DNA of 64,000 bases from Varibaculum vaginae (GTDB taxonomy: Bacteria; Actinomycetota; Actinomycetes; Actinomycetales; Actinomycetaceae): the NCBI RefSeq assembly GCF_900604285.1, contig NZ_UWNY01000002.1, positions 157,817 through 221,816 on the forward strand, given 5' to 3'. The position numbers and the translations under genes were made by a program. Below are positions 37,759 through 45,980 of this stretch, piece after piece. Position 1 is the stretch's first letter, and the number at the start of each line of letters is the position of its first letter. The notes under the pieces were generated by a model. The model was given only the letters and a program-made list of their open reading frames with translations, did no database searches and had not been told where the DNA came from.

Positions 37759-38474
37759 GTCGCGGTTCGCAAGATTTGGCGAAACTGCTCAGCAGATGGG
37801 GGATTGAGCTAGATCCCGATATGGTGGTGCTGGCTTTAACTCACCGTTCTTTTGCGCATGAACAAGACAATCTTCCTAATAATGAGCGCCTAGAGTTCCT
37901 AGGAGATGCAGTTTTACAGCTGATTGTTACCGAGAGTCTTTACCGTAATTATCCCTCCCACCCGGAGGGTCACTTGGCGAAAATGCGTTCAGCCACGGTT
38001 TCCCAACCGGCTTTGGCCAAGGTTGCTCGCGATATTAACCTTGGGGAATTTATTTTGCTGGGACGCGGGGAAGATAAGACCGGGGGGCGCGAAAAAGATT
38101 CTATTCTCTCTGACACGGTAGAAGCCCTGATTGGGGCAACTTATTTATGCCATGGTCTGGAAGCTACCCGGGGGGTAGTAGAGAATCTGCTTCAAGAACT
38201 CTTAGAGCATGCCCTCGAGCGGGGAGCGGTTATGGACTGGAAAACTACTTTGCAAGAACTTACTGGTCAATTAGGGGTTCGTAATGTAGGCTTTTCGGTA
38301 ACAGGTACGGGTCCTGACCATAATCGCCGTTTCACGGCACGTGCGCTAATTGGGCAACGGGAAATCGGTTTCGGTAAGGGGCGTTCTAAGAAGGTGGCGG
38401 AACATGAAGCCGCCAGGCAAGCGGTGATGACGCTGCGAGAAGAACACGGTGTTACTACCCCGCTAGGGTTCTAG
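37755..38474 (+). CDS. rnc: Ribonuclease III
   Basis: RNase III is a double-strand-specific endoribonuclease that processes rRNA precursors. The 239-residue product has the catalytic signature NERLEFLGDAVL and the second metal-binding motif DTVEALIGATY. The C-terminal dsRNA-binding domain (about 160-232) contains DWKTTLQELTGQLG and KVAEHEAARQAV. The ATG at 37755 overlaps the DUF177 stop. An in-frame ATG at 37707 is inside DUF177 and unconserved. Confidence 0.97.
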   Translation: MSRGSQDLAKLLSRWGIELDPDMVVLALTHRSFAHEQDNLPNNERLEFLGDAVLQLIVTESLYRNYPSHPEGHLAKMRSATVSQPALAKVARDINLGEFILLGRGEDKTGGREKDSILSDTVEALIGATYLCHGLEATRGVVENLLQELLEHALERGAVMDWKTTLQELTGQLGVRNVGFSVTGTGPDHNRRFTARALIGQREIGFGKGRSKKVAEHEAARQAVMTLREEHGVTTPLGF

Positions 38475-38534
38475 ACCACATTTATTTAACAGTTAAATAT
38501 TGGGAAACAACAGTAGATTTGAGGGGAACTGTTT

Positions 38535-39443
38535 ATGCCAGAATTACCTGAGGTTGAGGTGGTGTGTCGCGGCCTCGAAGAGCAGATTATAGGGGCGCAA
38601 ATAGAAAAAGTTGAGGTATTTTTCCCTGGCTCCTTAAGGGGACAAGATGCGAAGCGCTTTAGCGAAGCGCTAAAGGGGTGGAAAATTACTAACGCCGTGC
38701 GTCGCGGCAAGTTCTTGTGGCTGTTAGGCGAGGATCAAGAGGGGAAACAAACTTTATACTCTCTGGTTATCCATCTGGGAATGTCTGGGCAGCTGTTAAT
38801 CAATAAACCCAAGATTGAATTGTCTCATCGAAACCAGGGACATTTACGGGTATGTATAACTCTCCGAGATGGTAGAACCGTTAATTTCGTGGATCAGCGT
38901 ACTTTTGGGCGTATGGTGGTTGAACCCCTGGTGGAAACCAAGGATAATAAACCGGCAGGTATTGGCGCTGAATCCCATCTGATTCCCCGCAACGTAGAAC
39001 TAAATGTTGCCCGGGATGTGCTCGATCCTTACGCGGATTTTAAAAAGATTGCCGAAAAGGTACATCAACGCAAGAGTTCGATTAAGCACTCCCTTCTAGA
39101 TCAAAAACTTGTATCCGGGATTGGGAATATTTATGCGGACGAATCATTATTTGCTGCCCGTATTAGTCCCGCGCAAAGCGCTAAAACTCTTACCGAAGAA
39201 CGGATTGTGGAAATATTTAAGATCTCCGGCAAGATTATGGAGGCTGCCATTGAACACGGCGGAACCTCTTTCGATGAACTCTATGTAGATACCTCCGGAA
39301 ATCCCGGGTATTTTGAGCAGGAGCTAAAAGTTTATGGACGGGGCGGCAAGCCTTGCAAGGTTTGTGGAACTACCCTAGAAAAACTTCAGCAGTCAGGGCG
39401 CAACGCCACCTACTGTCCCCAGTGCCAAGTGCTGGAAAAATAG
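38535..39443 (+). CDS. mutM: Formamidopyrimidine-DNA glycosylase
   Basis: MutM excises oxidised purines such as 8-oxoguanine. The 302-residue protein begins MPELPEVEVVCRGLEE, where Pro2 is the catalytic nucleophile and Glu3 an active-site acid. It has SGIGNIYADESLFAA for helix-two-turn-helix DNA binding. The C-terminal zinc finger has four Cys (CKVCGTTL...CPQC). GAGGGGAAC upstream supports the ATG. rnc-mutM is a conserved pair. The family position suggests function in base-excision repair. Confidence 0.97.
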   Translation: MPELPEVEVVCRGLEEQIIGAQIEKVEVFFPGSLRGQDAKRFSEALKGWKITNAVRRGKFLWLLGEDQEGKQTLYSLVIHLGMSGQLLINKPKIELSHRNQGHLRVCITLRDGRTVNFVDQRTFGRMVVEPLVETKDNKPAGIGAESHLIPRNVELNVARDVLDPYADFKKIAEKVHQRKSSIKHSLLDQKLVSGIGNIYADESLFAARISPAQSAKTLTEERIVEIFKISGKIMEAAIEHGGTSFDELYVDTSGNPGYFEQELKVYGRGGKPCKVCGTTLEKLQQSGRNATYCPQCQVLEK

Positions 39444-39549
39444 GTTCCAATAAAAGTGCGGTGGCCGCTTTCTCCTTCTATCCGTTTTACTGAGGGGAGT
39501 CGGTGATTCCTCACGGAATTAAGGGCTGGCTGACTAACATATAGGGACA

Positions 39550-39587
39550 TTGTTATCTTTACATCAGTATTAGGTAGAATCGAGGAG
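39550..39587 (+). promoter_or_regulatory. Candidate promoter giving a leaderless NarL-regulator mRNA
   Basis: TAGAAT (39575-39580) is a good -10 element exactly six bases before the GTG start at 39587, so transcription should begin at or near the start codon. A weak TTGTTA lies at about 39550 with a 19-bp spacer. The GAGG next to the GTG is too close for a usual Shine-Dalgarno. Confidence 0.45.
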
Positions 39588-40252
39588 TGAACATTCAGCA
39601 CTCGCAGACAGAAGAACCCTCCACTCGGGTAATGATTATTGACGACCACGAAATCGTGCGTCGCGGGATTGCCGAAATCATAGATCGCACTGCCGACATG
39701 GAGGTAGTAGCCGAGGCGGGAACGGTTGAGGACGCCGTACGTCGTGCTGAACTGGTGCGCCCCGACGTGGTGTTGGTTGATCTTCAAATGCCCGATGGCA
39801 CTGGTATCGACGTGATGAAACAGTTACGCGAAGTTTCCCCTAAGTCCTTGGCTGTGGTGCTGACCAGCTTTGATGATGATGATGCTTTAGCAGAGTCCCT
39901 ACAGGCAGGGGCTAAAGCCTATGTGCTAAAGACGGTAAGAGGAGCCGAAATCACCGACGTGATTAGGGCAGTAGTTGGCGGCCGGGTCTTGCTCGATGAA
40001 CGTACCGTTACCCGCCGTCGCGCTGGCAACGAGGATCCCACCGCAAACCTCACCCCAGCTGAACGTAAAGTTTTAAACCTAATCGGTGACGGACTGTCCA
40101 ACCGGGAAATCGGGGAAAAGCTGGGGGTCGCTGAAAAGACCGTGAAGAACCATATCACCTCGTTGCTAGCTAAAATGGGGCTGCAGCGCCGTACGCAGGT
40201 AGCTGCTTGGGTTGCCAGTCAGCGTTCCGCGGCGTGGCGGCATCAATCGTAG
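39587..40252 (+). CDS. NarL/LuxR-family response regulator, orphan
   Basis: The 221-residue protein has a receiver domain with acidic pair DD19-20, phosphoacceptor Asp65 (VLVDLQMPDG), Thr/Ser in VVLTSFDDDD and Lys in YVLKTVRG. The C-terminal LuxR-type helix-turn-helix is LTPAERKVLNLIGDGLSNRE and KTVKNHITSLLAKMG. No histidine kinase is adjacent. The DevR/NarL resemblance is general. Its last codons lie inside the first arm of a long palindromic element (40246 on). The leaderless start is proposed above. Confidence 0.94.
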   Translation: MNIQHSQTEEPSTRVMIIDDHEIVRRGIAEIIDRTADMEVVAEAGTVEDAVRRAELVRPDVVLVDLQMPDGTGIDVMKQLREVSPKSLAVVLTSFDDDDALAESLQAGAKAYVLKTVRGAEITDVIRAVVGGRVLLDERTVTRRRAGNEDPTANLTPAERKVLNLIGDGLSNREIGEKLGVAEKTVKNHITSLLAKMGLQRRTQVAAWVASQRSAAWRHQS

Positions 40253-40374
40253 CTGTTCCCCTTGTACGGGGCTGGCTCGGTAAAAGCACTCCGGGGACCC
40301 CGTGACCTGCTACGCAGGTCAAGCCCCTCTCGTATCTTTTACTGGCCGCGCCCCTGTTAGGGATCAGCTACGAT
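40246..40374. repeat. Palindromic element A
   Basis: The outer arms ATCGTAGCTG (40246-40255) and CAGCTACGAT (40365-40374) are exact inverses and extend inward (TTCCC / GGGAT). Inside, GGTAAAAG pairs CTTTTAC(T), and GACCTGC-TAC-GCAGGTC forms a central hairpin. The stop of the NarL regulator lies in the left arm. Confidence 0.75.
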
Positions 40375-40459
40375 CATCATTTATAAAAAATAGTTTTCGA
40401 TCAGGCGCTTGTTTGGTGGGTATTCGATGCTGCCAGTAATGAGTTGCTGTTCGTATGTG

Positions 40460-40633
40460 GGATAAATCCGCCCCTGCACGCTAAGTGCGCACCTCGCATG
40501 TTTCTCGTACCGGCCGCGACCCGAGTGCAGGGGATTAGTTTTATCCGAGTCGGCTAGGCGGACGCAAAATTTGGAGAACGTCGCTACGTTTTCCAAATTT
40601 TTGGGCAGGAGGAAAAACTAATCCCCCGCGCAC
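40460..40633. repeat. Overlapping palindromes C and E with alternative pairings
   Basis: GGATAAA (40460-40466) pairs TTTATCC (40540-40546), and CCCCTGCAC (40471-40479) pairs GTGCAGGGG (40525-40533). The same right arm can instead pair with 40611-40633 (GGAAAAACTAATCCCC) around a 16-bp hairpin at 40566-40601. The two folds are mutually exclusive. Confidence 0.7.
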
Positions 40634-40734
40634 AAGGGCTAGGCTGTAAAAGATGCGAGAGGGGGCTTGAACCGAGCGAAGCAAGGCTCATCGGGGTTCC
40701 CCGAGCGCTTTTACAGCCCAACCCGTACCGGGAT
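40621..40734. repeat. Palindromic element B, inverted relative of element A
   Basis: GGCTGTAAAAG (40642-40652) and CTTTTACAGCC (40708-40718) are exact inverses, with outer ATCCC (40621) and GGGAT (40730). Read on the opposite strand, the inner part matches element A closely: GTAAAAGC, GGGGA-CCCCG, TTCAAGCCCC, TCTCGCATCTTTTAC. Confidence 0.75.
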
Positions 40735-40755
40735 AACAATCTAGATTCGCGTTTA

Positions 40756-40822
40756 ATCCCCGCCGGGAAGAAAAACGTCCCGCAGGTCAAGCGCGGAGCA
40801 GCGAGCCTGCGGGCGGCGGGAT
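40756..40822. repeat. Palindromic element D next to the dapD stop
   Basis: ATCCCCGCCG (40756-40765) pairs CGGCGGGAT (40814-40822). Inside it, CCCGCAGG (40779-40786) pairs CCTGCGGG (40806-40813). It shares CAGGTCAAGC with element A. It lies six bases after the end of dapD (minus strand) and could act as its terminator, although there is no T run. Confidence 0.7.
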
Positions 40823-40827
40823 AAAAA

Positions 40828-41811
40828 TTACGGGTTGATTCGAGAGGTGGTTGGGAGTTTGATCTCTTTGCCAGCTCGCGGTAGTGCCTCTACACGACCC
40901 GATTGTGAATTACGGCGGAAGATTACATCCGAAACTCCTGAGAGTTCGGCAGCTGGAACCACTACCGGCTCCGCGAAGTAACCTTCCGTAGTGGGGGCTA
41001 CTCCGGCGTGGGGAAGTACCGACACTTTGGTTCCGGCAGTCAGGTTTAAACCGGGTTCCACCATACAGTCATCTCCGAGGGCAATCCCTAATCCAGAGTT
41101 GGCACCTAGTAGGCACCGTTTCCCGATTGAAATCTGTTGTCCAGTTTCCCCTGAAAGAGTGGTCTCGGTAGAGGCCCCTCCTCCGATATCGGAGCCGTCG
41201 TTGATAACAACCCCCTGTGCTACCCGCCCCTCAATCAAGCAGGCACCCAAGGTACCGGCGTTGAAGTTAACGAACGCCGCATGCATCACGGTGGTGCCCG
41301 GGGCTAGGTAGGCGCCGAGACGAACCTTCGCTCCGTCGGCGATGCGTACCCCGGAGGGAATAATGTAGTTGACCATGGGGGGAAACTTATCCACGCTGAG
41401 CAGGTGAATCGGGTGTCCGTAGCTTAGACGCATCCGCATACGAGTGTTTTCGAAGTCTTCGACAGCGCAAGGTCCTTCCGTTGTCCAGGCAACGGTAGGT
41501 AGACGAGCGAAAATACCATCCAGGTTAATGGTGTTGGGTTTTACGAGGCGGTGGGAGAGTAGGTGCAGCCGCAAATAGGCATCGGCTGTTGAGCGCGCGG
41601 ATTCATCCAAATCAATGGTTACTACGGTAGCGGTGCGGTTAACTCCTCGTCCGGCGTCACGGCCTTCAATCTGACTGAGTTTGTGGATTAAATCTTGATC
41701 GGTTTCATTGGGATGCTCGCCAAGGTAGGGGCGTGGATACCAAACATCCAAAGTTTGGCCAGTTTCGCTGACAGTAGCGAGTCCTACCCCGCGTGCTTTT
41801 CGTTCGCTCAT
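40828..41811 (-). CDS. dapD: Tetrahydrodipicolinate N-succinyltransferase, actinobacterial type
   Basis: DapD succinylates tetrahydrodipicolinate in the diaminopimelate/lysine pathway, feeding peptidoglycan. The 327-residue protein has an N-terminal domain (about 1-160) and a left-handed beta-helix. The helix has the hexapeptide-repeat stretch GVRIADGAKVRLGAYLAPGT and VMHAAFVNFNAGTLGACLIEG. The repeat region continues as ISIGKRCLLGANSGLGIALG. The ATG overlaps the maf stop (ATGA), so translation is coupled. Confidence 0.95.
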   Translation of the reverse strand: MSERKARGVGLATVSETGQTLDVWYPRPYLGEHPNETDQDLIHKLSQIEGRDAGRGVNRTATVVTIDLDESARSTADAYLRLHLLSHRLVKPNTINLDGIFARLPTVAWTTEGPCAVEDFENTRMRMRLSYGHPIHLLSVDKFPPMVNYIIPSGVRIADGAKVRLGAYLAPGTTVMHAAFVNFNAGTLGACLIEGRVAQGVVINDGSDIGGGASTETTLSGETGQQISIGKRCLLGANSGLGIALGDDCMVEPGLNLTAGTKVSVLPHAGVAPTTEGYFAEPVVVPAAELSGVSDVIFRRNSQSGRVEALPRAGKEIKLPTTSRINP

Positions 41812-42551
41812 AACTCAACCTTATCCGTTGGGGTTTGACCTGGTAAGCCCTTCCATAGGTTTGGCCAAAAAAAGCCAAGATTCCTTAATAGAGTACGCAC
41901 TAACGGCAAAGAAATTCCAATAATGCCATGGGGGTCGCCCTTAATTGAGTCAATAAATGCCCCTCCTAGGCCATCGATGGTAAAACCGCCTGCTACCTCT
42001 AATGGTTCTTTGCTATTTGCGTAAGCAAGTGCCTCTGCAGTGCTGATCTCGCTAAAATATAGGGTAGCCTCTGAGTGCCCCCATACCTCTTTTTCGCAGG
42101 TAAAACCGTCCTTTGTGCGGGTGATGGCAATCGCGCAGTGGCCGGTAAAAAGTACCGCGGAGGCCCCGGAGAGCTCGTGAATCTGCGCGAGGGCGCGCTC
42201 GAAAGTGTGGGGTTTTCCCCGCAATTTTCCGTTTAAGAGCAGCATTGAATCGCAGCCCACCACCGCCAGGCGGTCACCTGTTTTTAGCTCAGCAAGAGTG
42301 TTCACGGTATCTTGATCGCAATGCAAACATTCTCGGCGTCTCCTGCCGGTTTTAGTTATTAATCGGGCGATGTGTCGGGCTTTCTCTTGGGCTAGGGCGG
42401 TGACTATCTGTGCGGAATCTGCGCTTCTTAGCCGGTTGCGCACTGCATCCTCATCAATGTTGGCCGCCCAAACTAAAGGGGTGATACCTGCTCCGTTCAG
42501 GACTTTTACTCGGGCACTAGAAGCGGAGGCTAGGACTACGCAATCGGTCAT
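41808..42551 (-). CDS. maf: Maf-family nucleotide pyrophosphatase
   Basis: Maf proteins hydrolyse non-canonical or excess nucleoside triphosphates (house-cleaning, division arrest). The 247-residue product begins MTDCVVLASASSARVKVLNG, the Maf signature SAS-R. It has VVGCDSMLLLNGKLRGKP (catalytic Asp region) and FTGHCAIA. An Arg/Cys-containing insertion (RRRECLHCDQDTV) lies between the first two motifs, making the protein longer than the roughly 200-residue norm. The ATG at 42551 is preferred; an in-frame ATG at 42704 adds 51 unconserved residues. It is divergent from the cyclase gene. Confidence 0.92.
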   Translation of the reverse strand: MTDCVVLASASSARVKVLNGAGITPLVWAANIDEDAVRNRLRSADSAQIVTALAQEKARHIARLITKTGRRRRECLHCDQDTVNTLAELKTGDRLAVVGCDSMLLLNGKLRGKPHTFERALAQIHELSGASAVLFTGHCAIAITRTKDGFTCEKEVWGHSEATLYFSEISTAEALAYANSKEPLEVAGGFTIDGLGGAFIDSIKGDPHGIIGISLPLVRTLLRNLGFFWPNLWKGLPGQTPTDKVEL

Positions 42552-42718
42552 AGTTTCTATTCTAAAAGGGCGAACAGTGGCGGGGGTAATGCTGCAAGAA
42601 CTATCCCTGGCGCAAGAAAATGACTGACGTAAGCGCAAAAAAGAAAAAGTTTCCACTGAAGCATAAGATTTCGCCCGCGCTGGTGGAAAAGTGAGGCTAT
42701 TCACCTTAAGGTTGAAGG

Positions 42719-43819
42719 ATGAGTGAATCCATGTCTGCTGCCCGAATTGCGCGTAACACGGTGATGCGCCCGGTGTGGAAGCTAATTGGGGGTGCTCCCA
42801 CTATGACCATGCGGGAAATGGCGGCACATTTGGGGGTTGCTCTGGAGGTAATTGATAATTTTTGGACTTCCTGCGGGTTCCCGAAAGCAGACCCGGATAG
42901 TTATATGTTCACCGAACAGGATGCGCAAGCAATTAAGGAATGGATACAGGAAGTTAGGCAGAGTGCACTGTCAACCGGTGCTGTAACCTCGCTATTGCGC
43001 GCACAATCCTATATGGCTGATCGCCTGGCGCTATGGCAGTTAGAGGCAATTGTGACGGATTTTCAAGAACGTATGGGGCTTGATGATACCAGTGCGCGCC
43101 TAGTGGCTCTCGATAAGATCGATCAATACATAGAACTTCTGCAATCGCAACTGGGGTATGCCTGGCGCAGGCAGATGGCTTATCTGCTACTTAACACTAA
43201 CCGAGAAGTAGAAATGCGCGAGGGGAAAGAGGCTACTCCCGATTCCTATCCCCTGGATCGGTGTATGGGATTCGTAGATATGGTTGCCTATACCCGTCGC
43301 TCTTCTACTATGACCGGTTCAGCGTTGGCAGATATGGTGCAAACTTTTGAAATGGCCTGTCGCGACGTGGTAACCACTCGCGGAGGAAGGGTGGTAAAAA
43401 CCCTGGGGGATGCGGTTCTATTTGTTGCAGATGAGCTGATGGTGGCGGCCGATATCGTGTGTGCGATTGTCGAGCGACTGAAAAAGGAGCCAGAGCTCCA
43501 ACCAGTGCGGGCTTCCCTAGTTCACGGGAGGGTGGTGTCTCGTTCCGGAGATATTTTTGGTCCTCCCGTCAATTTGGCTTCGCGCCTAGTAGATATCGCC
43601 CCTCGTGGACAGATTCTTATGGATGCCACCTCTGCCAAGCAGTTGCAGGCTTTAGATACCCAAGGTTTTTTTGCGGTAAGTCCCGCAGAAACTCAAGATC
43701 TCCAAGGTCTTGGTGAGGTCGAGGCCTGGCTGCTTGCTCGCGGCAAATCTGCGCAAGCTTCCTTACCTTTGATTCCTCGCAACACCTTGGAAATACCCTC
43801 CCCGCTGGTAAAGGAATAG
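42719..43819 (+). CDS. Class III adenylate/guanylate cyclase with N-terminal regulatory region
   Basis: The protein makes cyclic nucleotide in the cytoplasm. The C-terminal cyclase domain (about 180-350) has the metal-binding FVDMVAYT, the second metal region VVKTLGDAVLF and the GPPVNLASRLVDIAPRGQI segment with Asn and Arg for catalysis. The N-terminal 170 residues start with a MerR-like helix-turn-helix pattern (MTMREMAAHLGVALEVIDNFW) and a helical region. This arrangement resembles mycobacterial Rv2212/Rv1264-like cyclases, where the N-terminal part regulates activity. Starts at 42719 and 42731 are both possible, since AAGG lies directly before the first. The substrate (ATP or GTP) cannot be decided here. 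Confidence 0.9.
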   Translation: MSESMSAARIARNTVMRPVWKLIGGAPTMTMREMAAHLGVALEVIDNFWTSCGFPKADPDSYMFTEQDAQAIKEWIQEVRQSALSTGAVTSLLRAQSYMADRLALWQLEAIVTDFQERMGLDDTSARLVALDKIDQYIELLQSQLGYAWRRQMAYLLLNTNREVEMREGKEATPDSYPLDRCMGFVDMVAYTRRSSTMTGSALADMVQTFEMACRDVVTTRGGRVVKTLGDAVLFVADELMVAADIVCAIVERLKKEPELQPVRASLVHGRVVSRSGDIFGPPVNLASRLVDIAPRGQILMDATSAKQLQALDTQGFFAVSPAETQDLQGLGEVEAWLLARGKSAQASLPLIPRNTLEIPSPLVKE

Positions 43820-43880
43820 TAAAACTATCTAAAGGTCAAGCCTGCTGGCGACAAAGATTTTTATAGTTTAACATGGGAAT

Positions 43881-44561
43881 ATGACTACAGTTTTACTTGT
43901 TGAAGACGACCCGGCTATCTCCGAACCCCTGGCACGTGCATTAGGGCGGGAAGGGTACGAAGTGCGCGCTCACGGTACTGGTCGCGGAGCTCTCGGCGAG
44001 ATAATCGGCGCCGACCTCGTTTTACTAGATCTTGGTCTGCCAGATATGGACGGTCTTGATGTGGCGCGAGAGATTCGCACCCAGGGTTCTTCGGTGCCGA
44101 TTCTGGTATTAACCGCACGTACTGATGAGGTTGACATGGTTGTGGGTCTCGATGCGGGTGCTGATGACTATGTAACTAAACCCTTCCGTTTGGCGGAACT
44201 TTTGGCGCGGGTACGGGCCCTTTTGCGCCGCGCTGGCAGTGACTTTCAAGACGACACTCTAGAAGCACAAGATCTCAAAATTGATGTTTCTGCTCATCGT
44301 GCTTTCCAAGATGGACGGGAACTGCAACTGACCGCCAAAGAATTTGATTTGCTGCGTATATTGGTTAAAGAAGCGGGTAATGTGGTTCCCCGCCAGGTAA
44401 TCATGCAGGAAGTTTGGGGTTCAGATCCGGCAGGCTCCACCAAGACCTTGGATATGCATATTTCCTGGTTGCGTCGGAAACTGGGCGATGATGCTGCCTA
44501 CCCCTATTATATTTCCACTGTGCGGGGAATGGGGTTCCGTTTCGAGGCCGACCGAAAGTAG
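43881..44561 (+). CDS. OmpR-family response regulator
   Basis: This 226-residue regulator pairs with the next gene. The receiver domain has acidic residues ED8-9 and DD10, phosphoacceptor Asp50 (LVLLDLGLPDMDG), Thr78 and Lys100 (DDYVTKPF). The winged-helix domain has ELQLTAKEFDLLRILV, KTLDMHISWLRRKLG and ISTVRGMGFRFE. TAACAT lies six bases before the ATG and there is no Shine-Dalgarno, so the mRNA may be leaderless. The stop is six bases before the kinase. Confidence 0.95.
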   Translation: MTTVLLVEDDPAISEPLARALGREGYEVRAHGTGRGALGEIIGADLVLLDLGLPDMDGLDVAREIRTQGSSVPILVLTARTDEVDMVVGLDAGADDYVTKPFRLAELLARVRALLRRAGSDFQDDTLEAQDLKIDVSAHRAFQDGRELQLTAKEFDLLRILVKEAGNVVPRQVIMQEVWGSDPAGSTKTLDMHISWLRRKLGDDAAYPYYISTVRGMGFRFEADRK

Positions 44562-44567
44562 TCGGTT

Positions 44568-45890
44568 ATGCGCCGACGTGCGCTGTTGATGGTTTTCCAG
44601 TCGGTACTGGTGTCACTGACTTTACTGGGATTACCTTTGGCGATTTTGGCTCCATCGTACGTGTGGCAGTCCAGTCAGACTGCGCAAGACAAACAAGCAG
44701 TGACTCTATCTCGTTACCTGGATCAGATCGGGATACAGGATTTAGATCGGACTCGCCAGGCAGTTAATCAGTGGCGCAGCGTTTATGCCCCCGAAGCTCA
44801 AATTCGCATTGACCAGCGGGAAAAACGCATTTACGATTCCGGCTCTGTGGACACTGATTGGCAACTGCATTCCCATGCGCGTAGTGCCGGTGGCCTCTAT
44901 ATTTCCATTCGTTCCTCAGCCGTACCGGTAATTTGGTCTGCGGTGGGAGCGGTCTGCGCGGTGCTAATTTGCGGGGCAGTAGCACTGGGGGCTGGCACTG
45001 CCTTTGCTTTCCATGGTTCGCGCCGGCTGGCTGCACCTCTAATCTATCTTTCAGCCCAGGCAGAACAGGTGGGTTCCGGTGCGGTTCAAGCCCGCTTAGA
45101 ACCTACCGGGATTGAGGAGATCGACCTGGTCAGCGAGGAGCTTTCTCGTTCTGGAGAGAGAATTGTAGGTAGGATTGCCAAGGAACGTCAGTTCGCCTCG
45201 GATGTTACTCACCAGTTACGTACTCCCTTAACTGCTCTATCAATGCGGATAGAAGAAATTCAATATCTAAGCGATGACGAAGAAGTCCGTAGTGAAGCTG
45301 AATCATGCCTGGAACAGGTAGAACGCATTACGCAAGCGGTCGAGGATTTGAAGAAGCGGGCACAACAGGCCAGTCATGGACATACTCAGGCAGTGAAAAT
45401 GGCGGAGATTTTCCGTCAGCAAAAGGATGAATGGGAGCCGCAGTTCACGGCAGTTGGTCGCCGCATTGTTTTCAATAATTTGGTAACTGATCGTTTGCCC
45501 TTGGCAACCCCTTCTTCGCTTTCTCAGGCGATTGCCACTTTGGTAGAAAATTCTCTAAAATACGGGGCTGGTACAGTCACAGTTTCTACTCGCAAAGGCG
45601 TCTCATCGCGCTCAATTTTCGTAGAGGTTACTGACGAGGGCGAAGGCATTAGTGAAGACCTTGTCCCCGATATTTTCCGGCGGGGGATTAGCGGTCACGG
45701 ATCAAGCGGAATTGGTCTGGCGCTGGCGAAAGATCTGATTGAAGCCGATGGGGGGCGTGTAGAACTGACCAGCCGACAGCCGGTAGTCTTCACCATTTCA
45801 CTAGCAGCTGTTTCCGAGTCAATGTCCCCGGATCGTCTTTTGCCTCAGGGAGGACTTGTGGTGGTAGGTCGTCGTCACGGACGACACTAG
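44568..45890 (+). CDS. Sensor histidine kinase
   Basis: The 440-residue membrane kinase has two membrane segments (about 8-30 and 120-148) and a short extracellular domain. A HAMP-like linker follows. The HisKA phosphoacceptor is His215 (SDVTHQLRTPLTAL). The HATPase_c motifs are LVENSLKYG, TDEGEGISED and GSSGIGLALAKDLI. The linker resembles the actinobacterial TcrY/MprB-type two-TM kinases in general form. It is cotranscribed with the regulator, six bases upstream. The signal is unknown. Confidence 0.95.
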   Translation: MRRRALLMVFQSVLVSLTLLGLPLAILAPSYVWQSSQTAQDKQAVTLSRYLDQIGIQDLDRTRQAVNQWRSVYAPEAQIRIDQREKRIYDSGSVDTDWQLHSHARSAGGLYISIRSSAVPVIWSAVGAVCAVLICGAVALGAGTAFAFHGSRRLAAPLIYLSAQAEQVGSGAVQARLEPTGIEEIDLVSEELSRSGERIVGRIAKERQFASDVTHQLRTPLTALSMRIEEIQYLSDDEEVRSEAESCLEQVERITQAVEDLKKRAQQASHGHTQAVKMAEIFRQQKDEWEPQFTAVGRRIVFNNLVTDRLPLATPSSLSQAIATLVENSLKYGAGTVTVSTRKGVSSRSIFVEVTDEGEGISEDLVPDIFRRGISGHGSSGIGLALAKDLIEADGGRVELTSRQPVVFTISLAAVSESMSPDRLLPQGGLVVVGRRHGRH

Positions 45891-45980
45891 TAGCTCGCTT
45901 CCGGTTGCCAATGCTGTATTGGGGATGTCCTTAACCAGAACCAAGCGCTACTGTTCTGGCTTATGTCGCAAAGGGGGGGG

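Larger units (their letters stand above)
40246..40822. repeat. Array of long nested palindromes between the NarL regulator and dapD
   Basis: Almost the whole 575-bp interval is made of large inverted repeats placed end to end: 40246-40374, 40460-40546, 40525-40633 (overlapping), 40621-40734 and 40756-40822. The first and fourth elements are inverted copies of one another. No protein frame is supported. This could be a repeat family with mobile origin, a multi-hairpin RNA or a DNA-structure element. Both flanking genes could use parts of it as terminators. Confidence 0.75.

Noticed and set aside
40246..40822. Integron attC array
   Set aside because: The palindromes are adjacent without gene cassettes between them, the core-site motif is not apparent, and no integrase is in the window.
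45973..45980. G8 homopolymer as a phase-variable tract
   Set aside because: It lies just outside the DUF4032 stop codon, so slippage would not change the protein, and no promoter elements surround it.
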